Origin: Hepsetus odoe
Taxonomy: Eukaryota; Chordata; Actinopteri; Characiformes; Hepsetidae
Direction of reading: 5' to 3'
Length of the DNA stretch: 64,000 nucleotides
NCBI GenBank assembly: GCA_017165825.1
Contig: CM029387.1
Coordinates: 9,845,467-9,909,466 of the forward strand
Shown here: positions 26,746-39,300 of the stretch, in pieces
Position numbering within the stretch: position 1 is the stretch's first letter
Layout of the letters: every line of letters starts with the position of its first letter
Program-made: the position numbers and the translations under genes
Notes under the pieces: model-generated
Seen by the model: the letters and a program-made list of their open reading frames with translations, nothing else
Told to the model about the DNA's origin: nothing
Databases searched by the model: none

Positions 26746-27489
26746 TATAGCTGCCCACTGCTATATGTATGGGTTAAATAAATGAAACTTTTTGCTGAGA
26801 GTGTTGTGCTGTGGTGTGTTTATAATGACAAACAGTCCTGCTCCCTTCATTGCATCATGCTAATTGGGTGTCTTGGGTTTCCTATTGACATGATTGGCCA
26901 TTTAAATCCACTGACACCAAACAAACTTCCTAAGTAAACTTTAGCCACCAAACAACTCATGATAAATCTGTGCCTTTTTATTCCAGTTATAAGACTGATG
27001 AAGTTGGTTGAGCTGTTACTGAGTTTCTGAGTTTATGCCAAGTTCAGTGGCTCCACAGGAGATTTATGGTGCCTTTCAGCCGAGCCTGATCCAAAATGGA
27101 TGCCACCAGTCACAACTCTATCACCCGACTAATGGTGGATTCCAGCGCAAAGATCGCAAAGTCATTCCTGAAGCGGCTGCTGTGGAGAACACAGCATGTG
27201 ATGAATGACTGGCTACATCTGACTGGCAGCGAATGAAAGTGCTGTCTCTGCACTCTTTCAGCACCCGAGTCACATCTGGCACTCCACTTTGAGTGATCCT
27301 TCAGTAAAAGTGCTAGATCTGTCCCAGTCAGGCACTTGTCCTGTGTGTGTCCCTTTGAGTCCACATGGTACAGTGGGATGGTGGGATGGTACAGTGAATT
27401 GCATTGTCTTCTCCTGCTGCAGCAGGCAGTAAGGGCAGGTTTCTGACACACATTAGCCTCAGTGTCAATTATTGAATCTTATAGACTGC
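26746..27489. other. Intergenic; one unassigned ORF
   Basis: A 113-codon ORF lies on the minus strand at 27110-27451. Its composition is not obviously repetitive, but there is no family match, no splice support and no flanking gene, so it is left uncalled. Confidence 0.4.
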
Positions 27490-27690
27490 AGAAGTTTATG
27501 GTAGTCTAGTGGTCATGGACTAGGCTTAAGGATCATACGGTCATGGGTTTGAGTCCCAGACCAGTTGGCTGCTTCAGCAAGGTACTACCATTAACACTGA
27601 GGTCCACCCCTCCTGTAGTGTGTGTTCACTACCATTGTGCTTGGACAGATTAAATGCAGAGGACACAATCACTGATCAGTGTGTTTGTGG
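27490..27690 (+). repeat. tRNA-derived SINE copy (plus strand)
   Basis: GGTAGTCTAGTGGTCATGGA (A box) and GGGTTTGAGTCCC (B box) make a tRNA-like head; the body includes GACAGATTAAATGCAGAGGA, the reverse of the tail seen in the minus-strand copies. Confidence 0.65.
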
Positions 27691-30449
27691 GTCAGCACAC
27701 ACTTTCATCCAAAAGGATTCACCCTCTTCCATATTTTCACACCCAGTTCATATATGCATCAGGTGTGTGTCATGGTACCACATGTGACTGGTTTAGAATG
27801 AAAAGCATCAGCATGTTGCTTGCTGTCTGTGTTGATATTCAGCTCACATCTCTCTCCAGCCCCCATCCCCCATATACATCGCTCTATTTCTCTGTATGAA
27901 TGCAAGTGTGTGAGGGTAAAGCTCAGCTCAGTGGCAGGCATGCGAGGCGGTTTGGAGGATGTGCTCTGCTTTAGAATGAGCTCATTAACCTTGGAGAAGA
28001 TGGCTGGACGTTGCGGATGGATGCCCCTCCCACCTGGCCCACTGATGCTGTAACCACAGGCAACCACAATCTGAACACAACCAGAGAGCCAGAGAGGATC
28101 TCAGGAAACACTCAGTACCTTCAGCTTCTTCTCAGCTCACACTGCAGTGTGGCTAACTCCAGATTAGAGGCTAATCAAAATTGATATATCAAATTCACTC
28201 CTCTTACCACAAAACGTATATGGAGCAACAGGTCACTCATCCCTATTTCTGGAGCCTTGTCATTATAATTCAATTTGAACACAATTTTATTAGTTTCAGT
28301 CATATGTAAGTTAACCCTTCTGTGCATACATTCCATCAAATTATTAACGCATCAAGTATTCAAAAGATAAAAATTGCAGACATTCCACTCCAGTGAGTCC
28401 AGCATGTTGTAAGTGGTTCCCTGAGGCCAGCAAATTCTGGGTAAAAGGGAGAGAAAGAGACTGACAGAGAGCATTTCCCACTATCCATTTATCAATTTCT
28501 TGTTTTTCAACTTTAACTCATTAGAACTTAATAAATGATGAACGAAACTTTGTTCATCGTTCCGAACATATTTTCATTTAAAAAGCCATAATGTTGCAGA
28601 GCAACATTAGAAACATTATAAATAGGTTAATTTACAACTCGATTGGCATTACAACAGGGTGACTGTAAATGTTCTTTCATCTTTCATGTTTAATAGTTCC
28701 ATTGCTATAGTGCCCGTACTTGGTAGACAGCTAGTAAAAACTGGAGTGGCAGGGCAATTGTACTGGGATGGGTTCTGGTTCACTTCAATCTGTGACTATT
28801 GTACTGTATGATGGCCTTGCATTCTTGCAAACAAAAATAAGAACCACAGCAGCACAAGAACAGACAAAATGCTCAACTGTGGACGATAAAGGCTGATGGA
28901 GTTAATACAAGATGGAAAAAGATAGGACTGCTCAATGTCTGCAGAAGGATAGTTTGGTGAATGAGATAATACTCTAGCAGGAAGTCACTTTGACTACAAT
29001 AACTGGGTATGGTTTCTTCTGGTCAGGTGCCCAAATGGATGGCAGGCAGTGCTTGCTTGGGTTGAAAAGAAAGGATCAATTGGATAGTCTCAGTTGCTGA
29101 AATCTGTTGCTCTTATAGGGAAGATGACACTAAACATTTTTGTCCCATTTATTTTCATGTTGTCCTCATAGCCATGAACCATTTTATCAATTGCCATAAG
29201 TCATGGAAATGGGTGCTGCCACTATAGTGAAAAAGTTGATGGTCAAATTCTTCTGCTGTTTTAGGGCAGATTCTATTGATACATTTTACCATAAAGAGTC
29301 ATTGGAAGCAGTGGCATAAATTGTGAATATTTAACCCAAAAAGGCAGAAAGTTATTTTCCTAAACCTTAGAACAACCTGGAAGGCCCTTTCCAAATAAGA
29401 AATATTTGTCTGACATTGTGTATCCGATTTAAAACATACTTGTAGCTTGAGGTAAACAAAGGGAGCCATATCCCAGAGACATGTGCTTCTACCATGTGCT
29501 TCTACCAAAACAGCTTTGCAGCATGTTCTGCTCCATCACGATGCTCTGCAACATGCATGTGTTTATCTACCTGTCCAGTTACGTGCTGCTGTGTACTCAT
29601 GGATGATATCAAACTGCTTATTGGGCCATGACTTATTTTGTGGCAAAGCACCAACCAGATACCATAACCATGGGAGCATTTTCCCCCAAATATTTTTCCT
29701 TCCAAATCTAAAGGCTTCCAAATCCTGCCATGCCTTTGGGGTTGTTCCTTTTTACTGAAAACACAAAAATATATTTTTTATTTATAGTGTATTTGTATAG
29801 TTTGGTCTGAGCTTGACCTACTATCCTTGCTTGCTGCTTTCTATAAAAATGATCAAAGGCAGTAGTGAAATCAGTAAAAAGTAACATTTTTCAGTAACAA
29901 TCAGTAATCTTAAACCAGTAACAGTTTCGGTAACAACATAAACAAGTTGGTAAGTGGCCACCTAACACCTTAAAGTGTGTAAAGGATTAATGCAGCCAGT
30001 GTGCTAATTTGCTAATTGCGTAAAAACCTTCATGACTTGATCTAATTATCCATTAGCTTGATCTCCTGACCAACACAAAGAGGAAAGATTTGATGAGTCA
30101 CACAATCTTCAGTTTATTCACATTTACAATTAAATTTTAAACCATCACACCTGTCATGTCACAGTACGACACTCACAATAAATGCAGCACTTCGACCAGC
30201 GCCACTCCGTTTACTGTATACTGCAATAACCAAGGGCTGGCTAACACTAAAAGTTAAGGGTCAATTTAGTTCAACACTTCCATAGTTTTAGGCAACAAGT
30301 GCTTCATTGATGGATATGGCTGTTAATTTATTTTTGTAAAAAAACTACTTGTAATGATAATTACGGTTCTAATTCCAACCACAATCAGTTTCTGTCTTGA
30401 TCTTTTATCTTTACATGATTCATTATTTTTAATGTAATATTTTAATATA
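27691..30449. other. Intergenic, no gene seen
   Basis: Non-coding; overlapping opposite-strand ORFs at about 27760-28060 are unassigned. Nothing else recognised. Confidence 0.5.
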
Positions 30450-30955
30450 CAGTACTGTGAAAAAGTTTTAGGCAGGTGTGAAAAAATGCTGTAAACAAAG
30501 AATGCTTTCAGAAATATAAATAATGATTGTTTATTTTTTTCAATTTAGAAAATGCAAAGTGAGCGAACAAAAGGAAAATCTAAATCAAATCAATATTTGG
30601 TGTTACTACCTTTTGCCTTCAAACCAGCATCAGTTCTTCTAGGTACACTTGCACATAATCAGGGATTCTATTATAGTCAGTGTATGTCTCACACGTAGGT
30701 TGAAACACAGTCATGTTTGGAACAACCTACCAGCCGAGTTCCTTCAAAAACTGTGTGCAAGTGTACCTAGAAGAATTTATGCTGTTTTGAAGGCAAAGGG
30801 TGGTAACAAATATTGATTTGATTTAGATTTCTCTTTTGTTCATTCACTGCATTTTGTTGATTGATGAAAATAAATGATTAACACTTCCATTTTTGAAAGC
30901 ATTCTTTGTTTACAGCATTTTTTTCACACCTGCCTAAAACATTTGCACAGTACTG
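30450..30955. mobile_element. Tc1-type MITE with long TIRs (506 bp)
   Basis: Ends CAGTACTGTG and CACAGTACTG in inverted orientation, flanked by TA on both sides. TIR arms of about 150-200 bp include TTTAGGCAGGTGTGAAAAAA and its complement. The interior keeps only a stub of transposase 3' sequence (GGAACAACCTACCAGCCGAG). The same family occurs at 33951-34550. Confidence 0.85.
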
Positions 30956-31144
30956 TATATATAGTGCAAAATGTTTGTGCAGATGTAGTTTATTTACCTT
31001 ATTCTATATATCAGAGATCAAGAAGTTATTTGAGACTGAATGTTTAAACATAATTATGTTTATCAGAATATCTTCAACTCAAGATTTGGCACTTCTGACA
31101 CAAAACATCACGGAAATTCATTGTGTCTTGTCAACAAGTAAGTG
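30956..31144. other. Short spacer
   Basis: AT-rich; nothing recognised. Confidence 0.5.
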
Positions 31145-31366
31145 AAAGCGAAAAGTGAAAGTGACTGTTCTTGTCATTGTAAAACACAGCACAGCACACA
31201 GTGAGACACAATGCAGCAGGGGGCAGCTTTTGAAAGTGCCCAGGGAGCAGTGATGGGGATGGTACCTTGGTCAAGGGTACCTCAAGGCAACCTGCTTGTC
31301 TGGGATTCGAACCAATGACCTTCTGATCCTGGGGCCTAGTCCCTAACCACTAGGCCACAGCTGCCC
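31145..31366 (-). repeat. tRNA-derived SINE copy (minus strand)
   Basis: A well-preserved copy whose right end, read on the minus strand, gives a good tRNA-like head: GTGGCCTAGTGGTTAGGGAC (A box) and GGTTCGAATCCC (B box). The tail reads GTGAAAGTGACTGTTCTTGT on the plus strand. Confidence 0.75.
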
Positions 31367-32972
31367 CTTGTTATGTTGTTATTTAATTGCAAGAATTGCA
31401 TCAGTTCTGTTTGGCATGTGATGCTGTTTTATGCATTATTTAATTATTTTAAATTAAATGCTTGTTTATCAGAATCCTTTAATACATTCACTTGCAACCA
31501 TGTTAGTTTTTATATTACTGAATATAAAACTGATTCCATCCTTTTGAACAGTGTGAAACTGATTACAGTATCTGATTATGTAAACTACTATACTCTTAAC
31601 TAGCCAAATTTCTGCCCATGTTAATACACTCAAGAGTGCCTCAGTTGTGAAGTTTTATTTTTCATATGATTTAGAGTCTGAGCCCTACGTACATCACTTC
31701 CAGCATCCTTTAATAATGATGTAACAGGTCCTTACTTTCTGTACTGTCCAGAAAATAACATCACCACTACAAATCCTGCAGAACACAAAAACAGACCTTC
31801 AGAAAGTGCAAGTCTGCAAAATAGACAGCTCAACGTTTCATAGTAAAATTTCTCATCTGTAATAAACATCTAAAAACACGGCAGATGCATTTTTATTGTC
31901 AACATGTTCTGCTTGGTTTACCCTGCTGAGTTACAGATTGAGTCTTATTTGAATAAAGCACAGAAACATCAGTAGCAGCAAAAAAGGGGGAAAAAAAATG
32001 ATATTGCTTGTAAAATTTTGTCCCACATCAGCAGAACAGTAAATGCATTGTGGCCTTTAAAAAAAAATGAGGCTGACAAGGGAAGCAGGCTTGCCTCTTA
32101 TTGTGGTGTGCTTGTGCTAGTACAATTACAGATTTCAGCCCGGCATATGGAGAACTGGTGCGAGATGCCAGAGGAAATCTTTGAACATGCAGAGCGCCGC
32201 TTTCACATAACAAGATATTTGTGCTGTCTGTCAAGAACTGCATAATAAATTTGTAACTCTGCACTCCAAAAAAAATATCCTGCCACATACTGTTCTTCAG
32301 AGATCATACTTCCTATTGAGGTTCAGTTTTCATGACCTTTGACCTGACATTCAAAATAAGAAACAATTCTGAGAGTTCCAGGTCTGGCCCAAACTCTCCC
32401 ACACTTCAGTTACTGCATTACTCTATTAAAATTCTATTGTAAAGCCCTTCAGAAGTATCATTTAGATTCCACAAATATAAAAAATACATCTCCTGAAAAA
32501 CTAAATTGAAGCCGATTATATACACCACCATTCAAAAGTTTGGAATCATTTTTCAAAGTAAGATGTTTTTGCTATTTTATACACATCATTAATAATGTAT
32601 ACAAAACAATATCGACAGCTTATACAGCGTAGCTTAAATATTCTAAACATTTTAGAATGTGTATATCTGCATTTGAAAGAGTGTATTCATAAATAAAAGG
32701 TTATTAAATAATACATTTTTATTTTAGTATTAATATAACACTTTTATTTATTTATTCATATTTACATGTTGTTACCTTGCCCCCTGATCTGATCAGTACT
32801 CAAATGGGGGGAAAAAATTATTATGCATATAAAATGTAATGTGACTTCTTTCTGGATATTAATTTTATTTTAACACTTGATGCAATATAAATAACTGCTA
32901 TTTAAATCATCCACAGCTCAATATATGCTCTAAAATGCCTTCATATGTATTAATAGCTTCCTTGCTAGTTAT
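31367..32972. other. Intergenic, no gene seen
   Basis: AT-rich DNA with no recognisable gene or well-preserved element. Confidence 0.5.
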
Positions 32973-33174
32973 TGTCACACTAGGTGGTGCTCTGCTCTGA
33001 CTGGACACACCTGCTGTCTCATTGGAGAAGGGTTTAAAGGTCCCAATGAGTCAGAGCAGAGTGTCAGTCATTCTTAGTGTTATTCACACACATGCGGGTG
33101 TACTTATGTTCTTTATGTTGAATAAAGTCCCTGGCGCCGCATTTTCGTCCTACTCACACCACCCCAGCGTGACA
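32973..33174 (+). mobile_element. Solo LTR (202 bp)
   Basis: Begins TGTCAC and ends GTGACA (terminal TG...CA with a 6-bp inverted repeat), with a perfect 5-bp target-site duplication GTTAT at 32968-32972 and 33175-33179. It contains AATAAA at 33121-33126. These are the marks of a single LTR left by recombination between the two LTRs of a retroelement. No internal region or protein is present and the family was not identified. Confidence 0.75.
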
Positions 33175-33803
33175 GTTATCTGCACAGTGTAGCACATCAT
33201 AAATATTTTATAAATTAACCTGAAACCAGTTTAACATGAATGGAAAAAAAAAAAACAAAACATTAATTCCAAACTTTTCAATAGTAGTGGATGCCTAATA
33301 TGCTTGATTTCATAGTCTACTGTCATACCATTGCATGATTTTCAGTTAATTCACACTATATCTAAAAATATCTACATCATGTTTAACATCTTCCCTGCAA
33401 CTCAGCACAGTCGTAAAGCTTATTATTTGTAGTGCATCCTGTGTCGTAACTCTTCTCCATGCTAAAACTATTCTACTGACCACATAGCCTATGACATGTC
33501 AGTGTGCTTAACCTGTATTTTCACTTTAAACCTGCTGCTCTATACTCCAGAGGGCAGATATGGTGCTGTATTAACATTTAAAGCTGACCATTTGAATTTG
33601 TGACACGGGATCATGTTTTTGTTCATTGTGTACAGACATGGCATTAGCAGTCAGATCTCAGCATAAATGTGACTTTAAAGTGAAAACATTAAAACATGAG
33701 AGGCTAGAAAGATACATCACTGGAGTCATCAGAAGTCCCTTAGAGACTAGCAGCCCTAAGACTCAGCACAGACCGAAGTGTGGATATGATGAATGCTTGC
33801 CAT

Positions 33804-36351
33804 CTATGGACAATCACTGCCATCGTATACCATCGGGTGCTCCACACTAAGTTTGTAGAGCACTTTTTTTGATATGAACCTGAGGAGAGAAAACAATGAA
33901 TAAACCACAATCAGATGGATGAGGAAAGTCTTGAAATTAGAGAGATAAAACAGTACTGTGCAAAAGTTTTAGGCAGGTGTGAAAAAATGCTGTAAACAAA
34001 GAATGCTTTCAGAAATATAAATAATGATTGTTTATTTTTATCAATTTACAAAATGCAAAGTGAGCATTTTGTAAATTGAAGTGTTAATCATTTATTTTCA
34101 TCAATCAACAAAACGCAGTGAATGAACAAAAGAAAAATCTAAATCAAATCAATATTTAGTTACTAATATTTAGTTACTACCTTTTGCCTTCAAACCAGCA
34201 TCAATTCTTCTGGCCCCCACAGAGCCCTGATCTCAACATCATTGAGTGTGTCTGGGATTACATGAAGAGACAGAAGGATCCACAGAAGATCTGTGGTTAG
34301 TTCTCCAAGATGTCTGGAACAACCTACCAGCCGAGGTCCTTCAAAAACCTAGAACTTACCTAGAAGAATTGATGCTGTTTTGAAGGCAAAGGGTGGTCAC
34401 ACCAAATATCGATTTGATTTAGATTTCTCTTTTGTTCATTCACTGCGTTTTGTTGATTGATGAAAATAAATGATTAACACTTCCTTTTTTGAAAGCATTC
34501 TTTGTTTACAGCATTTTTTCACACCGGCCTAAAACTTTTGCACAGTACTGTATTTTGATAAAGGAATACTCCAGACTTTCTCCACAGTACCATAAACTTT
34601 TACCTACATCTGTGTTGGAATATATAGACATATCATATGGCCAAATAACATGATACTTTGTCATTATGAGGGAAAGTACTGGCAAAAGTCTATAGCCACC
34701 TCTCCTTTTTTACTTTACTGGTGATGCTGAATGCTGAGCGGTTGAACCTCTGGTCACCAAGCACCTTTAATCACTTTGTAGCCTGTTGCTGTAATACAAT
34801 CCTATTTTAATTCAATCCTATTTTATTGATTTAACATAGTCAGTATACTAAAGATAAGACAGTTTAACTGACATAAAATTATATTTTTGCACCACTAAGG
34901 TGATTTCTTAGCAAAATGTAAATATTTTGCCATAGTACTGTGGTTCACATGGCCAGACATACCAAAAAAAAGCTGAGAACACAAACCTGGAGAAGGAGTT
35001 GTCGAAGATGAGAGAGTATTCTCCAGGGTTGCGTGCTTTCAGCTGACCCTGCATGCTTTTTTTGTGAGAGTTGCACCTGGTCAGTGGTATCAACACCTGC
35101 CAGAGAGTAAACATCAAACATGTTTTCACTTTAAAATGTTATTTATAAGAGATCATAGATCATATGTGTGTTTTATCTTGGCTTTCAAGGATGAACGCAG
35201 AGTTTTACCAGTGTGACCATTACGGTTTATCCCAGGATCCCACATTTTTCATTCCAAGTTACTGGTCAAATTCTTTCAATCCCTTTGTCAATTTTATCAT
35301 TATTTTATTTATTTATAAACTTGACTCCTGTGACTGACTGGTGACCTGACCAATGTTTCAGGCTCAAGCAACCCTGCAACCCTAGACAGGATGCGTGTTA
35401 AGATGACTGCAACCTTGCCAATGTTTTATTCACAATTTCAATTACTGGTACAACATGAGTTTTTATGTTATAGTATTGTAATTAAACATTTTACCTAACT
35501 TATCAATACAGTGCATTTTTACTTTCTTCCTGCTTCCAAATATTTTAATAGTTAGCATTTAGTTAGCATATATTTATTACATATATGTGTTTTATATGAC
35601 TGAAAATATATATAATTTTAATGATTCTAATGGCAACCCCTAACTTTTTAACTGAAGTCGGTATACCTTGGCCTGCTCTATTGGTGTGTCGTTGCTTTCT
35701 CGGTACACAACACTGAAGGAGATGCTCTTTGGTGTAGAGGAGAAAACCCAGCTGATTACAGGCCTGGCAGTGCCCACAGTGATAGAGACCAGACTGTAGC
35801 AGCTAGACTTGATGAAGAGTTCCCTGAACTCCTCTCCAAACTCGGCAGCTTCCTCTACAGTGAATGGCACAGACAACCTGAAAGCAAACATACAGTACAA
35901 TCAATCAATCTTTAGTTACAACCTGTAAACTACAGGAAATTGCAGAAATTATCATACAAAAATAATAGGGAATCATAGAGTGCTGTTGTTTTTTTTAGAA
36001 CCACTTTTATTGGACACACTCAGTGACCAAGCCTAGGAACCCACTAAGCTTTTAATGCCCAGCTAATTTATTATTGCTTAATTAGGTTTGCTGTTGGTTT
36101 TATTTATTGGCAATGACTGGAGTGCACTCAGAATCTTTCTTTAAACCTGCACAGTACTGTACTTGCAATGAAGCTCTTCATTTGGAGCTTCTTCTCTTCT
36201 TCTAGAGTGTGAAGCAGGCTGCATTTAATCTGGAGTGTTCACTTACGTGATCTCTCCTGACTTGAGGAGGCAGATCTCTGCATCCTGCACTGAGGCCAGA
36301 AGCTCTTCAGACTCTTCTGTTGTAAGATCCCCACCACTGGGACTGCGGGTG
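33804..36351 (-). CDS. fyco1: FYCO1 exons 14-17: linker and GOLD domain
   Basis: Exon 14 ends in EICLLKSGEI, the strand that leads into the GOLD beta-sandwich. Exon 15 gives EFGEEFRELFIKSSCYSL and ISWVFSSTPKSISFSVVY, exon 16 TRCNSHKKSMQGQLKARNPG and SLIFDNSFS, and exon 17 (76 nt) the last 25 residues and TAG. The last intron (33880-34986) contains a Tc1-type MITE (33951-34550), which separates the final exon from the rest and makes it easy to miss. No AATAAA-type signal was seen close downstream on the minus strand. Confidence 0.93.
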
Positions 36352-39300
36352 CTGACATATTCACCAGTAAAGCAAAATTCAGTATTTTGATCACAAGAGG
36401 CTTTGCGTTGTGTCTAATAATATCCATACTTTTATAAATTATTTGCCCCAAGAGGCTTATGGTTTTCATAAGATGGCAGACATCAATTATGATTAAATAC
36501 ACTGTTGTTGGATAAAAAATGTAACTCACTGTTAAAAATAGTAATAAGAAAAATATATTGCACCATGGAACTTGTTTAGAGTAGAGCAGAGTTGAGTATT
36601 TAATTCAAGAAACTTAAACAATGCAGAACGGGGCAGTTTTCATGACCAAGATTAAGCATAATTCTGGGCTAGATAAACCTTTTAGAGAAACACATTTTCC
36701 ACATTTGTTTAAACAAGAATTAATCCAAGTCAATAAAACCCCCTCAATATTTAATTCAAACAGTCATTTGGTACATGTATCACATGTGAACAACTCCAAA
36801 ACATACAGTTTTTGCCACATACCAAACCGACTTTATGGGGAGTAAGACATATTGTGGCTTGTGGGAGTGATCAAAGGATTATTATGAAACTATATTATAT
36901 CATATTTGAATTTAAATTGTTTTTTTGTGTGTGTGTTTTTTTATTTAATACAAACATCTAATGAGCCAATTCAAATAGAATGGCCAACTGGAATTCTAAT
37001 ATGTTAAATTTACTGTCATTGCAAGCCTTTTTTGTGTCATCTGGTTCCAAACCTATGAATGACTGTGTAGGCAGAGATACCAGAAAAAAAAATCAAAATA
37101 GAATGCCTATATGTGTATGTGGGGGGTGTGCGTGACTCACAGCTCATCTATCCCTTGCTGCATGCTTCCAGGAGACAAAGCTGTAGTGTAGGAGTCACCA
37201 TCGTAGATGCAGTTCACCTCCTCATCTGTGATGATATCGAAGGCTGCATCATCTGGCCGAGGGGACTGCAGCGCCACTGTGTGGTTGAGCATAGCACATT
37301 ATGCTCAGTATAGCTTAAAAGCAGGTTGCAGCAATAACATGATGAGCAACTCTCCCAAACCACTCTGATATACATGCCATGTTTTCTTTGGTGTCCACAT
37401 TTTGTCTCTTTAGTTGAGATCAGTTAAAGAGTTTATGTTCTTAACTAAAGAGACAAAATTTGGACACCAAATAGATTGACTGAAAGACTTTATCTTGGGT
37501 AAGAAAATGGGTAAGAGAATTGCATCAAGCAAAGCGAGAGATAACCATGGTCTGAATCAGGAGTTGGGTCCATTAAATATTTTGCCATACTATGGCTCAT
37601 TTTTAGACAGCAAAATAAGAATTATAAATTAATATACAAAATGAATATGCAAAGCTGATTATGAAGGTCACACCTGTGACACTGGGCATGCTGGTTCTAG
37701 TAGGAGTGGATGCCAGGGGGCTGTATGATGGCTGGGTGGGACTGCCCAGCTCTTCCTGAGGGTGCCGCTCTATCACAGCACTGTGCTGAGTGTAGCAGTC
37801 CTTACAGCAACGTTCTCTATTGCCACCCTGGTGGGTGCTGACAGTATTACTGCAGCAATAGTAGCAGAAGGAGCGACCACACAGCCTGAAAGATTTTAAA
37901 AAATTAGATGTAAGGCTTGTACTTAAATCCACATCAAAAGCTGCCAGTTTAGACTGAAACACAGATTAAAATGAAAATGTGTCTGGCCTTTCAGATTGTA
38001 CTAAATGAATATTAGTTTGTTGATTTTTTTGAGAAGCCATATTCCCAGAACCCATTCAGAAAGATCAAGAAGTATTTTAGTCTGTAAGATGCTGTTAAGC
38101 CAGCCTTGCTGTTTAATGATAGTTGTTTAAAAGAATATTTCTAAAAGTCCTTGATAAAACCAGATCAAAGATTACAAAAAAACATGAACATAATGTGAAC
38201 ATCTTTATTGAAATAATATTCAATATAAAAACGGCTTTATAACTTGTGCCATTTTGTATGGCTGGAATGAGGATTACATTTCATTTCCACAATAGTACTG
38301 AATTAGATTTTAGAGGTGTACTCTAGGGAATATAATGTGTGCTCACTTGCAGTTGTGTCTGCGAAGCCACCAACTGAACTGTGTGCGACAGCTTAGGCAG
38401 TAGGGCAAATCTCTATCTGTCTGCTCCTCGGCTCTCAGCTTCTGTGCAAACTCCAGAGCATCTGACTTTTGCCATAGTGCATCCTTGTCCCTGCAGGGGA
38501 CAACAGGAAACTATACATGACACTGTCACAATGAGCAGCAAATATACATTAAAAGCCAACTTTAAGAATAATTAATGGATCTTGCACAAAACACAAACAA
38601 GAATATGATTGTTTTTTAGCTTATATCCATATTTTGGATAACAGTATGTCATTTAATTCAAGTGGATTTGAGGCTACATTGTAAATTTATGTAGTCAGTG
38701 TGTGATGTTTTAGCTGGTGGATGTTTCCAGTATTTGTCAGCTACATTATCCCTTTGCAAGAAAATTTCAGACACCAAGTATTCTTAGGGTAATCAACTAG
38801 TTTTAGACTGAAAGTAATTTTTTTTGGTTTGAACTTTAAGGTCATGCATAAAATCCCATCTCTTGAATAAGGCCACCTTATGAGCTCAATAAGCCTCTCC
38901 TCCAAGTTACGCTTGGTGCGATAAAGATCATCTATTTCGGCAGAGGTCCTCAAATCATACGTCTGCTTCTCCAAGGCAATTTGACGCAGTTTCTCACTTA
39001 GGTCCTGACAGGCTTTCTGAGCGAGGGTAAATTCTTCCTGTGCTCTGACAAACACAAAAGACATGACCTTGGGACCTCGCAGAGCCTCCAAAAAAATCTA
39101 AGTGACATGCCATGACAGTTTGGCTGTTGGTGTTAAAATGTCATCAAAAACAGACTCACTTTGACAACTCGTTTTTCATTTGGATGAGTTGTTCTTCTTT
39201 CCGAACAAGTAGTGCATTAGAGTTTGCTATGCAGGCATTTTTCTCCTCCATCATCTCACTGTAGCTGCTGTTAATTGCCTTCAAAAATATAGACAAAAAA

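Noticed and set aside
27110..27451. 113-codon minus-strand ORF
   Set aside because: No recognisable domain, no splice or promoter context; left as unassigned.
31300..31366. tRNA-like A and B boxes on the minus strand
   Set aside because: Part of a SINE family repeated at least four times here, with SINE body attached and no complete cloverleaf.
38741..39091. 116-codon minus ORF as a separate gene
   Set aside because: It is FYCO1 exon 10 (38877-39044) with intron read-through on both sides.
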